From the NCBI GenBank assembly GCA_937926875.1, contig CALBAX010000115.1, forward strand, positions 9,974-73,973: 64,000 bases of DNA, in the 5' to 3' direction. Positions 35,663-44,263 of the stretch are shown piece after piece (within the stretch, counting starts at the first letter, position 1; each line of letters begins with the position of its first letter). This stretch comes from an uncultured Desulfovibrio sp. (GTDB lineage Bacteria > Desulfobacterota > Desulfovibrionia > Desulfovibrionales > Desulfovibrionaceae). Under the pieces are notes generated by a model, which made no database searches, was not told where the DNA came from, and was given only the letters and a program-made list of their open reading frames with translations. A program made the translations under genes and the position numbers.

Positions 35663-35679
35663 ATGGAACAATGACTGTC

Positions 35680-35753
35680 AGGGGGGCCGGTTTTCCGGTC
35701 CCCCGTCAGATGCAGACAAGGCTGACGGCATCCTGCTGGAGGGATGCCGTCTT
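35680..35753 (+). terminator. Two hairpins between mop and the downstream cluster
   Basis: GGGGGCCGG-TTTT-CCGGTCCCCC-type hairpin at about 35680-35704, then a perfect 10-bp stem, GACGGCATCC (35724-35733) with GGATGCCGTC (35742-35751). Neither has a long T tract, so they may attenuate transcription or stabilise the mop mRNA 3' end rather than stop all transcription. Confidence 0.55.
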
Positions 35754-35874
35754 GCCCTGTACCGTTTTTCCTTTCCTGCCCGCCGCAGGCGTGCCGTGTG
35801 CCGTATCCGTCGCCTGCCTCCCTCATGGGGCATGACGATGCGGGGCCCCTGCCCGCTGGCATCCCGAGGTCCCC

Positions 35875-38232
35875 ATGAGCATTTCCATGAACAGCCAGAG
35901 CGCGCTGCATGAAGTGGAATCCCGCTGCACGCAGGAGCGCCCGCCCCGTTGCCAGTCCCTGTGCCCGCTGGGGCTGGATGCGCGCGCCTTCCTGGGCCAT
36001 GCCGCCGAAGGCCGCTGGAGCGATGCCCGCAAACAGCTGGAACGTTATCTGCCCCTGCCGGGCCTGCTGGCCCGTATCTGCGACCATCCCTGCGAACAGG
36101 GCTGCCTGCGCGGCGACCTGGGGGGCGCCGTCAACCTGCACGGGCTGGAGATCTTCTGTACGGAGCATCTGGGCGTCCAGACACGTTCCCTGCCCATGCC
36201 GCGCAAACAGAAGAGCATCGCCGTCGTCGGCGCCGGGCTGGCCGGCCTGGTCTGCGCCTGGGATCTGGCCGGCAAGGGCTACCCTGTGACCGTCTTCCAT
36301 GAAGGCGATCCCAAAGCGCAGTTGCTTTCCTGCTGGCCGGTACTGGCCGGGGCCGCGGCCCTGGATGCCGAATGGGAGGCCCTGTGCCGCCGGGGCGTGC
36401 GCTTCGAGCAGGCCATGACGGATGCGGCCTGCCTGCGACAGGCTGCCGGAGAGTACGACGGCGTCCTGCTGGATGCCGGTGCCCTGCCGGAGCTGGCGCC
36501 CGCCGAAGCCGGCATGGATGCGCAGATCCTGCACTGGCGGGACAATATCTGCTGCGCTGGCTGGGCCAGCGTCACGCCCACGGGCCACCGTTTCGCGTCC
36601 GCGTCGCGGCAGGCAGGGCAGGGCAGGGGCGCGGCCCGGACCCTGGAACGCCTGGTGGCCGGTGTGTCCCTGACCGCGGCCCGCGATACCGACGAACGCA
36701 GCCTGTACACCGAGCTGGACGGCATCGCGCCGGTGGAGCGGGTCCTGCCCGTCGCGGAAGTCTATTCCGAGGCGGAGGCCCGGCAGGAGGCCGGGCGCTG
36801 CCTGCAATGCCAGTGTCTGGTCTGCGTGAAGGCCTGCGTCTATCTGCAAAAATACAAGGGATATCCCCGCGTCTACGCCCGCCAGATGTACAACAATGCG
36901 GCCATCGTCAAAGGCCTGCACCTGGCCAACAACCTCATCAACGGCTGCGCCCTGTGCGGACAGTGCGAGGAATTGTGCCCCGAGAACTTCTCCATGGCCG
37001 AGCTCTGCCTGAGCGCGCGACAGGACATGGTTGATCGTGGCGTCATGCCGCCTTCGGCCCATGAATTCGCGCTGGAGGACATGGAAGCTGCCAGTGGCCC
37101 GGAATGCGCCCTGAGCATCAAGGGAGGGGAGGGCGGCTGGCTGTTCTTCCCCGGCTGCCAGCTGGCGGCCTCGCGCGGGGAACAGGTGGAAGCCCTCTAT
37201 GCCTGGCTGCGTGACGCGCTGGCCGGGCAGGGAGAGTTCGCTCCCGGTCTGGAACGCGGGCCCGTGAGCCTGCTGCTGCGCTGTTGCGGCATCCCGGCAC
37301 GCTGGGGCGGTCGCGAAGAGCTTTTTGCCCAACAGGCGCAGGAATTGCGGCAGCAATGGGAAGGACTGGGCAGGCCGCGGATCATGGCGGCCTGTTCGTC
37401 CTGCCTCTCCGTCCTGCGCGAAGTCCTGCCCGAGGCGCGGGCCCTTTCCCTCTGGGAGGTGCTGGATGCCCTGCCGTGGCCCGAAGGCATCCCCGGCGGT
37501 ACGGACAGGGGTACGTTGCTGACCATGCAGGATCCCTGTACGGCCCGGCACGACACGGCATGGCAGGACGCCGTGCGTTCGCTGGCGCGCAAGGCAGGCA
37601 TGATCCCGGAAGAGGCGCCGCAGGGGCGCGACAGGACGGCCTGCTGCGGCTATGGCGGCTTGGTCTGGTGTGCCCAGCCGGAACTGGCCGATGCCATGGC
37701 CGGTCATCGGGCCGGGGGGCTGCCGCATGCGGCCCTCAGCTCCTGCATCATGTGCCGTGACCGTCTGGCGGGCAGCGGCAAGCCCGGTCTGCATCTTTTG
37801 GATCTGCTGCCGCAGCTGGCCCCGCTGGCCCACGGCCTGGCACCGGAAAAGGGCCCCGGCCTTTCGGAACGGCGCGCCCGTCGTGCGGCCTTGCGCCGTC
37901 GTCTGGCCCGTGTCTGGCTGGGACAGGAGCTGGCCGAACCGGCCGCCGGGCGGCTGGATCTTGTCCCCGGCCTGCTGGAAGAGCTGGAGCGCCGTCACAT
38001 CCTGCTGGAGGACGTGGACGGGGCCGTGGCGGCTGTGGAAGCGGAAAAGGCCTATTTCGTGGATGCGGAGAGCGGCCATCGTCTGGGCGCGTGGCGGCCG
38101 CGCAACGTGACCTTCTGGGTGGAATACACGGAAGAAGGCGGGCGCTGGCTGCTGCATGATGCCTGGTGCCACCGGATGCGCGTACCGGGCAGCGGTGGCG
38201 TGCAGGAAAACGGCTGCTGCGGGGAGGCGTAA
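35875..38232 (+). CDS. Pyridine nucleotide-disulfide oxidoreductase / dicluster-binding protein (DVU_1558-like)
   Basis: A 785-residue redox protein. The N-terminus (about 15-95) is a Cys-rich GltD-like module (CTQERPPRCQSLCPLGLDA, ICDHPCEQGCLR). A Rossmann FAD motif follows at about 118-150 (IAVVGAGLAGLVCAWDLAGKG). Two [4Fe-4S] motifs lie near 310-370 (CLQCQCLVCVKAC, CALCGQCEELCPENF). The C-terminal half has two CCG-type elements (LLRCCGIPARWGG, ACCGYGGLVWC) as in heterodisulfide-reductase-like proteins. The tail beyond about 680 is specific to this family. It could move electrons between NAD(P)H or thiols and the Mop cluster products. First of eight near-continuous genes. Confidence 0.75.
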   Translation: MSISMNSQSALHEVESRCTQERPPRCQSLCPLGLDARAFLGHAAEGRWSDARKQLERYLPLPGLLARICDHPCEQGCLRGDLGGAVNLHGLEIFCTEHLGVQTRSLPMPRKQKSIAVVGAGLAGLVCAWDLAGKGYPVTVFHEGDPKAQLLSCWPVLAGAAALDAEWEALCRRGVRFEQAMTDAACLRQAAGEYDGVLLDAGALPELAPAEAGMDAQILHWRDNICCAGWASVTPTGHRFASASRQAGQGRGAARTLERLVAGVSLTAARDTDERSLYTELDGIAPVERVLPVAEVYSEAEARQEAGRCLQCQCLVCVKACVYLQKYKGYPRVYARQMYNNAAIVKGLHLANNLINGCALCGQCEELCPENFSMAELCLSARQDMVDRGVMPPSAHEFALEDMEAASGPECALSIKGGEGGWLFFPGCQLAASRGEQVEALYAWLRDALAGQGEFAPGLERGPVSLLLRCCGIPARWGGREELFAQQAQELRQQWEGLGRPRIMAACSSCLSVLREVLPEARALSLWEVLDALPWPEGIPGGTDRGTLLTMQDPCTARHDTAWQDAVRSLARKAGMIPEEAPQGRDRTACCGYGGLVWCAQPELADAMAGHRAGGLPHAALSSCIMCRDRLAGSGKPGLHLLDLLPQLAPLAHGLAPEKGPGLSERRARRAALRRRLARVWLGQELAEPAAGRLDLVPGLLEELERRHILLEDVDGAVAAVEAEKAYFVDAESGHRLGAWRPRNVTFWVEYTEEGGRWLLHDAWCHRMRVPGSGGVQENGCCGEA

Positions 38233-38233
38233 G

Positions 38234-38449
38234 ATGAGTATCGGTCCCAATTATGAACCGGACGGCGGCAGCTGGACCTGCGGCCGCTGCGGTTGCCCGC
38301 TGGAACAGGGCAAGGTGCAGGTCTTTTACCTCAACAGCGCTTTTGACGTCATGCTGCCGCGCTGCCCGCGATGCGGGCTGACCATGGTGCCCAAGTCGCT
38401 GGCCGAGGGCAAGATGCTGGAAGTGGAAGCCCTGCTGGAAGACAAGTGA
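38234..38449 (+). CDS. Small CxxC redox/zinc-ribbon protein (DVU_1557-like)
   Basis: A 71-residue protein starting one base after the previous stop. Two Cys pairs, CGRCG and CPRCG, about 28 residues apart, make a zinc ribbon or rubredoxin-like knuckle. The stop TGA overlaps the GTG of the next gene. It is probably a metal-binding or electron-carrier partner of the dicluster protein. It has no further recognisable domain. Confidence 0.75.
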   Translation: MSIGPNYEPDGGSWTCGRCGCPLEQGKVQVFYLNSAFDVMLPRCPRCGLTMVPKSLAEGKMLEVEALLEDK

Positions 38450-39150
38450 ACCAGCTCTACACCCGGCCGGAATTCAGGCGTATCGCGGGCGAGCACTGGC
38501 GGCCCGGCGGGACGGAGATCACGGACAGGCTGCTTGTCCTGGGACGACGCTGGCATGATGTGGGGCCGGAAGGCCGCATCCTGGACGTGGGCTGCGGGCC
38601 CGGCGGCAGTGTGCGCCATCTGCGGCAGCAGGGGCGGCAGGTCTGGGGCCTGGATACCGTGCTGCGCCCCCAGTGGCGGGCGGAAGCTCCGGCTGCGACC
38701 GGGGGACTGCCGTATCTGGTGGCCGATGCCTGCGCGGGCCTGCCCCTGCGGGACAGCGTGCTGGATATGGTACTGTGCGAGTGCGTGCTGTCCGTGTTGC
38801 CGGACACGGCGTCCTTTTTGAAGGAGGCCCGGCGTGCCTTGCGGCCGGGCGGCCTGCTGGCGTGCAGCGATCTGTACCGGCGTGAGGAAGAAACTGCCCT
38901 CGTGACGCAGCCCGCCGGCTGTGCAGCCGGGGCCCGCTCCCGTGCGGGCTGGACGGCGCTGTGTGCGGAGGCGGGCCTCTCTGTCCGGCATTTCGAGGAT
39001 GCCAGCCGGGCCCTGGCCCGTCTGGCCGCGGCGCTGGTCTGGTATGGCGACAAGCAGAGCCTGCGGGAATGGGGCCTGTGCGGTCCCGGCTGCGGCGGGG
39101 CGACGGCCCGGCCCGGCTATGCGCTCTGGATCGCACAAAAGGAGGAATGA
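38446..39150 (+). CDS. Class I SAM-dependent methyltransferase (DVU_1556-like)
   Basis: 234 residues from the GTG at 38446, which overlaps the previous stop. It has motif I LDVGCGPGGSV (about 48-58), a D at the end of strand 2 (VWGLDTVL), and the motif IV-VI region DMVLCECVLSVLPDTASFLKEARRALRPGG. Class I methyltransferases transfer a methyl group from SAM; the acceptor is unknown. The C-terminal part has Cys-rich CGPGCGG, unusual for the fold. ATGA overlap with the next gene shows tight coupling. Confidence 0.8.
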   Translation: MNQLYTRPEFRRIAGEHWRPGGTEITDRLLVLGRRWHDVGPEGRILDVGCGPGGSVRHLRQQGRQVWGLDTVLRPQWRAEAPAATGGLPYLVADACAGLPLRDSVLDMVLCECVLSVLPDTASFLKEARRALRPGGLLACSDLYRREEETALVTQPAGCAAGARSRAGWTALCAEAGLSVRHFEDASRALARLAAALVWYGDKQSLREWGLCGPGCGGATARPGYALWIAQKEE

Positions 39151-39611
39151 TGCATCCCCTGATGATGGATCTTTTGCCGCTGGTGCGGCAGGGCTATTGT
39201 TGCAGCCAGCTGCTGGTGCAGCTGCTGGTGCAGGCCCAGGGCAGGGAAGTGCCGGATCTGGTGCGGGCCCTGCACGGCCTTTGTCACGGCATCGGCCAGT
39301 CCGGCGGGCCTTGTGGCCTGCTCACGGGCGGCGCCTGTGTGCTGGCCCTGCTGGCGGGCAAGGGCGCGGAAGGCGAGGAGCCCCATCCCATGCTGGCTCC
39401 CCTGCTCAATGAATACGCCAGCTGGTTCTATGAGCGTACGGCGGCGTACGGCGGCCATTCCTGCGAACAGGTGGCGCTGGGGCTGGGAGCGCGCACGGCG
39501 GAGAGCGCGGAGCCCGATCCCGTGGCCTGCGGCGACCTGCTGGCCGAATGCTGGGAAAAGATCCTGGAGCTGATCCAGACCTACGATCTGGATTTCATGG
39601 CCCATGCCTGA
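39150..39611 (+). CDS. C_GCAxxG_C_C family protein (DVU_1555-like)
   Basis: A 153-residue protein. GYCCSQLLVQLL is followed by a variant of the GCAxxG signature, GGPCGLLTGGACVLALL, and later HSCEQ and DPVACGDLLAECW, giving the spaced Cys pattern of the C_GCAxxG_C_C family. Members are small, probably metal- or cluster-binding proteins of unknown role, often next to redox genes. The start at 39150 has GGAGG 5 bases upstream and overlaps the methyltransferase stop. The 3' end overlaps the radical SAM gene by 8 bases. Confidence 0.8.
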   Translation: MHPLMMDLLPLVRQGYCCSQLLVQLLVQAQGREVPDLVRALHGLCHGIGQSGGPCGLLTGGACVLALLAGKGAEGEEPHPMLAPLLNEYASWFYERTAAYGGHSCEQVALGLGARTAESAEPDPVACGDLLAECWEKILELIQTYDLDFMAHA

Positions 39612-41064
39612 GGTGGACGTGGAGATATTGCACGAGACCCGGAGCCTGTGCCCTGTCTGCCTGCGACGGCTGGATGCCCGGTATGTGCGGCGGGGGCAGA
39701 GCATCCTGCTGGAGCGTACCTGCCCGGAACACGGCACCTTTGCCGTGGACATCTGGCACGAACAGACGGAAGGGGGCGTCACGCCGCCGCGCTTCGACGG
39801 CTGGTCACGGCCCAAAACGCCATCGTACCCGCGTGAGCCGCGCACATCGGTACAGCACGGCTGTCCCTATGATTGCGGCCTGTGCCCGGCCCATGCCCAG
39901 CATACCTGCACGGGCCTGGTGGAAGTGACCCTGCGCTGCAACATGGCCTGTCCCATCTGCTATGCGGCGGCTGGTGGCGCTGTGCCCGACGATCCTCCGG
40001 CGGAGACCGTGGCCTTCCAGCTGGACAGCCTGCGCCGGGCCTCGCCGGGCTGCAATGTCCAGCTCTCCGGTGGCGAGCCTACCGTGCGCGACGATCTGCC
40101 CGCCATCATCCGCATGGCCCGTGAACGGGGCTTCGGCCTGTTGCAGGTCAACAGCAACGGCCTGCGTCTGGGCCTGGAAGCGGGCTATGCCCAAAAGCTG
40201 CGCGACGCCGGGCTGGATTCCGTCTATCTGCAATGGGACAGCCCCGATCTGGAGGGCTGTCTGCCTTTGCGCGGGGCCGTGGCCCTGCCCGAGGGGCTGG
40301 ATCTGCTGGCGGTCAAGCGCCGGGCCGTGGAACAGTGCACGGCCGTCGGTCTGGGTGTGGTGCTGGTGGCCACCGTGGCCCGGGGCGTCAATGATGACCG
40401 TCTGGGGGCCCTGCTGCGTCTGGCGCTGGAGCTGGGCCCCGGCGTGCGCGGCCTCCATATCCAGCCTGTGGCCCGTTTCGGCCGCTATCCCGGACGGCTG
40501 GAAGACGGCCTCCGCTTCACCCTCAGCGATGTGATGACCGCCCTGTGCCGTCAGGCCCCGCAATGGCTGCGCATGGAGCATTTCCATCCGCCGGGTTGCG
40601 AACATTCCCTGTGCTCCTTCAGTTCCCTGTACGCCCGGGAAAAGGCGGCGGACGGCAGCCCCTCCCTGCGCTGGCTGCCTGATGCGGCCCGTTCCTGCTG
40701 CGGCCCTGCCGTGGACAAGGTGCCGGTCCCGGCGGCCGAAGGCGCGCGCAAGTCCCGGCAGTTCGTGGCCAGCCATTGGCGCGGCGACGACAGGATCCGG
40801 GAAGAGGACAAGGCGGCGCTGGCTGATGACTTCGGCCGCTTTTTGGCCCGTGCCGGGGCCGAACAGCGCTTCACCCTTTCCTGCATGGCCTTTCAGGACG
40901 CGCTCTCTCTGGACGTGGAGCGGGTGCGCGGCTGCTGCATCCATGTGGTGCGCCCCGATGGCCGCATGATCCCCTTCTGTCTCCACAACCTTACGTCCAC
41001 GGAAGGCCGGATGCTCTATCCGCAGCGTCTGGCATGCGGGGAGGATGGTCATGACGGCATCTGA
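39604..41064 (+). CDS. Radical SAM protein, TrsS-like
   Basis: A 486-residue radical SAM enzyme. Cys112, Cys116 and Cys119 in RCNMACPICYA hold the SAM-binding cluster, and SGGEPTVRDD is the GGE motif. An N-terminal knuckle (CPVC at 16-19, Cys40) and a Cys-rich stretch, GCPYDCGLCPAH (87-94), suggest additional clusters. RSCCGPAV lies at about 362; in some relatives the second Cys is, as I recall, selenocysteine. CIHVVRPDGRMIPFC near the end adds more Cys. The architecture is like the MoaA/tetraether-lipid-synthase class. The reaction is unknown. Within this cluster a tailoring step on a cofactor or thiolated intermediate is a reasonable guess. Confidence 0.8.
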   Translation: MPEVDVEILHETRSLCPVCLRRLDARYVRRGQSILLERTCPEHGTFAVDIWHEQTEGGVTPPRFDGWSRPKTPSYPREPRTSVQHGCPYDCGLCPAHAQHTCTGLVEVTLRCNMACPICYAAAGGAVPDDPPAETVAFQLDSLRRASPGCNVQLSGGEPTVRDDLPAIIRMARERGFGLLQVNSNGLRLGLEAGYAQKLRDAGLDSVYLQWDSPDLEGCLPLRGAVALPEGLDLLAVKRRAVEQCTAVGLGVVLVATVARGVNDDRLGALLRLALELGPGVRGLHIQPVARFGRYPGRLEDGLRFTLSDVMTALCRQAPQWLRMEHFHPPGCEHSLCSFSSLYAREKAADGSPSLRWLPDAARSCCGPAVDKVPVPAAEGARKSRQFVASHWRGDDRIREEDKAALADDFGRFLARAGAEQRFTLSCMAFQDALSLDVERVRGCCIHVVRPDGRMIPFCLHNLTSTEGRMLYPQRLACGEDGHDGI

Positions 41065-42310
41065 CCCGCGTCCCGCGACGACGGCACGGAATGCGGTACA
41101 GGAGCCGCCGCTCCTGCCCCCGGCCGTCTGGCAAGCCCTGGAACGTCCCGGGCCTTTCGCGCTGGGGCTGGACGCCTGGCTGGCGGCGGAATGCGGTGCG
41201 ACGTGCCCCGAAGAGCTGGCCGCCGCTGTGCGGGCACGCCAGCTGGAGCTGATCAATGCCGATCTTTGCCATATGGCGACGCGCAGTCCCCTGTACCGGC
41301 AACGCCTGATCGGGGCCGGACGCTGGTCTGCGGCGGGTCTTCGCCCTTTGCTCGATCTTTCCGAGCTGGCGGAGTTGCCGTTCACCACGGCCGACGACCT
41401 GCGCCCCGGCGAGGCCCTGCTCTGTGTCTCGCGCGACGAGGTGGCGCGCATGGTCACGGTGAGCACTTCCGGCAGTACGGGCGCGCCCAAGCGGCTGGCC
41501 TTCAGCGACGCCGAGCTGGCGCGCACGCGGGATTTTTTTGCCGTGGGCATGGCCCAGATGGTCTCGGCAGGGCAGCGAGTGGCCGTGCTCCTGCCGGGCG
41601 CCCACCGCCCGCGGGGCATCACGGACCTGCTGGCCGGGAGCCTGGCACCGCAGGGCGTGCGCGTGACGGCCTGCATGGAGCTGGCCGACCTGCTGCTTGG
41701 TATGCCGGAACAGGCCCCGGAAGGAGCGGCGGCCCGTCTGTCGGCTGTCCGTACTGCCTGGCAGGCGCTTGCGGCCACGGCGCCTGCCGGTCTGGGGCTC
41801 GTGCTCCTGCCCCGGCAGATGGCCTGCCTGTGGCGGGCCTTTCCCCAGACGCCGCCGGGCCTGTGCGCCGCCCTGTGCGCTGCCGACTGGCTGGATCCCG
41901 GTCTGCGCCGTCAGGTGGAGCAGGGCTGGGACTGCCTTCTGCTGGATCATTACGGTTCCACGGAGAGCGCCTTTGCCGGGGCCGTGCAGTGCCGCTGCCG
42001 TGAAGGGCGGCATGTGCGGGCCCTGGACCTTCTGCTGGAGATAGTCCATCCTGTGACGGGCAAGATCCTGCCTGCGGGCGAGACAGGGGAACTGGTCATC
42101 ACCACCCTGCAACGGCGGGCCATGCCCCTGTTGCGCTACCGTACAGGCGATATGGCCAGTTTGCTGGACGGGCCCTGTGCCTGCGGCAGTCCGTTGCCGC
42201 GCCTGGGACCGGTGCTGGGACGCATCGAGTGCGATGGACAGGGATTTCGAGTGACGCATCCCCGCAAGGGGGGGAGCGAGGAGAGGAGGTCATGCGCCAT
42301 TACGCTTTGA
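41051..42310 (+). CDS. AMP-dependent ligase, phenylacetate-CoA ligase-like (DVU_1553-like)
   Basis: A 419-residue adenylate-forming enzyme. The P-loop is VSTSGSTGAPKR, LLDHYGSTESAFAG is the A5-type motif, and GETGELVITTLQRRAMPLLRYRTGD is the A7/A8 region. It activates a carboxylate as an acyl-adenylate and usually passes it to CoA. The protein is short and lacks most of a C-terminal lid. The ATG at 41051 is preferred over that at 41045 because GGGGAGG is 6 bases upstream. Its 3' end overlaps the next gene by 19 bases. A possible link to Mop is that the aldehyde oxidation product is a carboxylate; this is inference. Confidence 0.8.
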   Translation: MTASDPRPATTARNAVQEPPLLPPAVWQALERPGPFALGLDAWLAAECGATCPEELAAAVRARQLELINADLCHMATRSPLYRQRLIGAGRWSAAGLRPLLDLSELAELPFTTADDLRPGEALLCVSRDEVARMVTVSTSGSTGAPKRLAFSDAELARTRDFFAVGMAQMVSAGQRVAVLLPGAHRPRGITDLLAGSLAPQGVRVTACMELADLLLGMPEQAPEGAAARLSAVRTAWQALAATAPAGLGLVLLPRQMACLWRAFPQTPPGLCAALCAADWLDPGLRRQVEQGWDCLLLDHYGSTESAFAGAVQCRCREGRHVRALDLLLEIVHPVTGKILPAGETGELVITTLQRRAMPLLRYRTGDMASLLDGPCACGSPLPRLGPVLGRIECDGQGFRVTHPRKGGSEERRSCAITL

Positions 42311-43530
42311 TACTGGCTGCCGGTGCGGCGTCCCGCATGGGGCGGTGCAAGGCCCTGCTGCCGCTGCCCTTCCCGGACGGGGAGTGTTGCGCTCTGGAAC
42401 GCCTGGCCCGGATGTACGCTTTTTGCGGGCAGCGCTTCGTGGTCACCGGGCACCATGCAGGGGTACTGGAGCCGGTGGCGCCCGCTTGGGGCCTGCGCGC
42501 TGTCCGCAATCCCCGCCCGGAAGACGGCATGTTCTCTTCCCTCTGCGCGGGGCTCCGGGCCGTTCTGGAGCAGGCCCGGGCGGATGGCGTGGAGCCGGAG
42601 CAGGGCGGGGTGTTCGTCCATCCTGTGGACGTGCCCCTGACCCGGCGCCTGACCCTGCTGGCCCTGCTGCGGGCCGCGGACGCCGTGCCGGGGACAGCCC
42701 TGCAGGCGTCGTTTTGTGGCGAGCCGGGGCACCCCGTGTTCCTGCCCCTTTCCCTTGTTCCCGCCATCCTTGCCCATGACGGGCATGAAGGCCTGCGCGG
42801 CGCATTGGCGGCGGTCCCCTGCCGTCAGGTGCCGGTGGCCGATGCCGCCATGCTGCTGGACATGGATACTCCAGAGCAGTACGCGAACTTGCAGGACATG
42901 GCCGTCTGTCACGATGCCCTGACGCGGGACGAGGCCGAGGGCCTGCTGCTCCAGGCCGGTGTACCGGAGCGGGGCCTGCGCCATGCGCTGGCCGTGGGGC
43001 GGGTGGCGGAAGCCCTGTGCGCGGCCCTGGCAGAGGCCCGGGAGGAGGATGCTCCCGTGGAAACGGCTTTGGCGCTGGCATCCGGGCTGACGCACGATAT
43101 CTGCAAGGGCGTGCATGGCCATGAGGCCGCCGGAGGGCGGCTGCTGGCCCGCCTCGGGCTGGCCCGCATGGCCGCCATCGTGACGGCCCACCGGGATCAG
43201 AGCGTCCCGGCGGGGAAAAAGCTGGGCGCGCACGAGCTGGTCTATCTGGCGGACAAATACTGCCGGGGCGGTATCTGGGTGCCGGTGGCGCGGCGTTTTG
43301 CCCAGAAACTGGAGGAATTCGGCGCTGATCCGGGTGCCCGGGCCGGTATCGAAGGGCGGCGCGACCGGGCACTGGCCCTGGAACGGCGACTGGCCGTGGA
43401 GCTGGGCCGTGACCCCGCGCAGCTGGCGCGGGAAGTGCTGGATGCGGCGGACATCGACACGCGCGCACGAATGCTGGAGGCCCGGCGCGCTCTCTGGACG
43501 CCGCTGTGCCCGCTGACGGAAGAAGTGTAG
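42292..43530 (+). CDS. MobA/MocA-like nucleotidyltransferase fused to an HD domain (DVU_1551-like)
   Basis: A 412-residue two-domain protein. Residues 1-200 are a MobA-like NTP transferase (YALILAAGAASRMGRCKALLPLP, GMFSSLCAGL, VHPVDVPLT), the fold that attaches CMP or GMP to molybdopterin. Mop uses a cytosine dinucleotide cofactor, so this is the likely MocA-type CTP transferase. From about 220 an HD-type metal phosphohydrolase domain follows (GLTHDICKGVHGHEAAGG, VTAHRDQS). AGGAGG precedes the ATG at 42292. The fusion suggests one protein both attaches and hydrolyses, or proofreads, a nucleotide. The next gene starts one base after the stop. Confidence 0.85.
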   Translation: MRHYALILAAGAASRMGRCKALLPLPFPDGECCALERLARMYAFCGQRFVVTGHHAGVLEPVAPAWGLRAVRNPRPEDGMFSSLCAGLRAVLEQARADGVEPEQGGVFVHPVDVPLTRRLTLLALLRAADAVPGTALQASFCGEPGHPVFLPLSLVPAILAHDGHEGLRGALAAVPCRQVPVADAAMLLDMDTPEQYANLQDMAVCHDALTRDEAEGLLLQAGVPERGLRHALAVGRVAEALCAALAEAREEDAPVETALALASGLTHDICKGVHGHEAAGGRLLARLGLARMAAIVTAHRDQSVPAGKKLGAHELVYLADKYCRGGIWVPVARRFAQKLEEFGADPGARAGIEGRRDRALALERRLAVELGRDPAQLAREVLDAADIDTRARMLEARRALWTPLCPLTEEV

Positions 43531-43531
43531 C

Positions 43532-44263
43532 ATGGCGGGGCTCTGGCTGTTGCGTCACGGTTCTTTGCCGCCCAATCCGGAGCGGCGCTTCGTGGGCGCG
43601 CGCGACATCGCCCTGACCGCAGCGGGCCGGGAGCAGATTCGGCAGGCCGCCCGGGCCCTGCTGGCGGAATGCGATGCGGGTGGCGGACTGCCGGCGTCTG
43701 CTGTCCTAGCCGCAGAGCGGGGCCACCATGCACGGCCGGCAGCTGTGGGGCTGCCGGGGAAAGGGGCACGATCAGAAGATGAGACCGGTCAGCATCGTCC
43801 CTGTGTGCCCCGTCATATCATCTGTTCGGATCTGGGGCGCTGCCGGGAAAGCGCGCGGCTGGTGCAGGAAGTCTTCCGTGCCCGGGGGCACGCCATGGAT
43901 ATTTTCCCCGATGCGGGGCTGCGCGAGATCTCGCTGGGCTTGTGGGAGGGCCTGACCGTGGCCGAAGTGGAAGCCCGCTGGCCGGGCAGCCATGCGGCGA
44001 GGGGAGCGGACATGGCGGGCTTCGTGCCGCCGCAGGGAGAGAGCTTCGCCGCCGTGCAGGCCCGTGCCATGGCCTGTGTGGAACGCTGGCAGGCCCGGTA
44101 TCCTGGCGAATGCTTGCTGCTGGTCAGCCACGCGGGCGTGTTGCGTACCCTGCTGTGCCACTGGCTGGCCCTGCCGCTGGCCGGGGTGATGCGCATCCCA
44201 CAGCACTACGCCTGCCGTATCTGGCTGCCAGAACAGGATATTGGGGAAGGTAATCCCCTTTAG
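43532..44263 (+). CDS. Histidine phosphatase family protein
   Basis: A 243-residue phosphoglycerate-mutase-like phosphatase. LLRHGS carries the catalytic His (residue 9) with Arg8, the second Arg is in CSDLGRCRES, Glu in LREISLGLWEG and the second His in VSHAGVLRTL. CobC-type alpha-ribazole phosphatases and small-molecule phosphatases share this pattern. Residues about 58-92 form an insertion of low similarity. Last gene of the run. It could remove a phosphate from a cofactor precursor, matching the nucleotidyltransferase before it; the substrate is unknown. Confidence 0.82.
   Translation: MAGLWLLRHGSLPPNPERRFVGARDIALTAAGREQIRQAARALLAECDAGGGLPASAVLAAERGHHARPAAVGLPGKGARSEDETGQHRPCVPRHIICSDLGRCRESARLVQEVFRARGHAMDIFPDAGLREISLGLWEGLTVAEVEARWPGSHAARGADMAGFVPPQGESFAAVQARAMACVERWQARYPGECLLLVSHAGVLRTLLCHWLALPLAGVMRIPQHYACRIWLPEQDIGEGNPL

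Noticed and set aside
32510..35671. A 1053-codon minus-strand frame opposite mop
   Set aside because: It is the antisense shadow of a strongly codon-biased gene whose plus-strand product is unmistakable.
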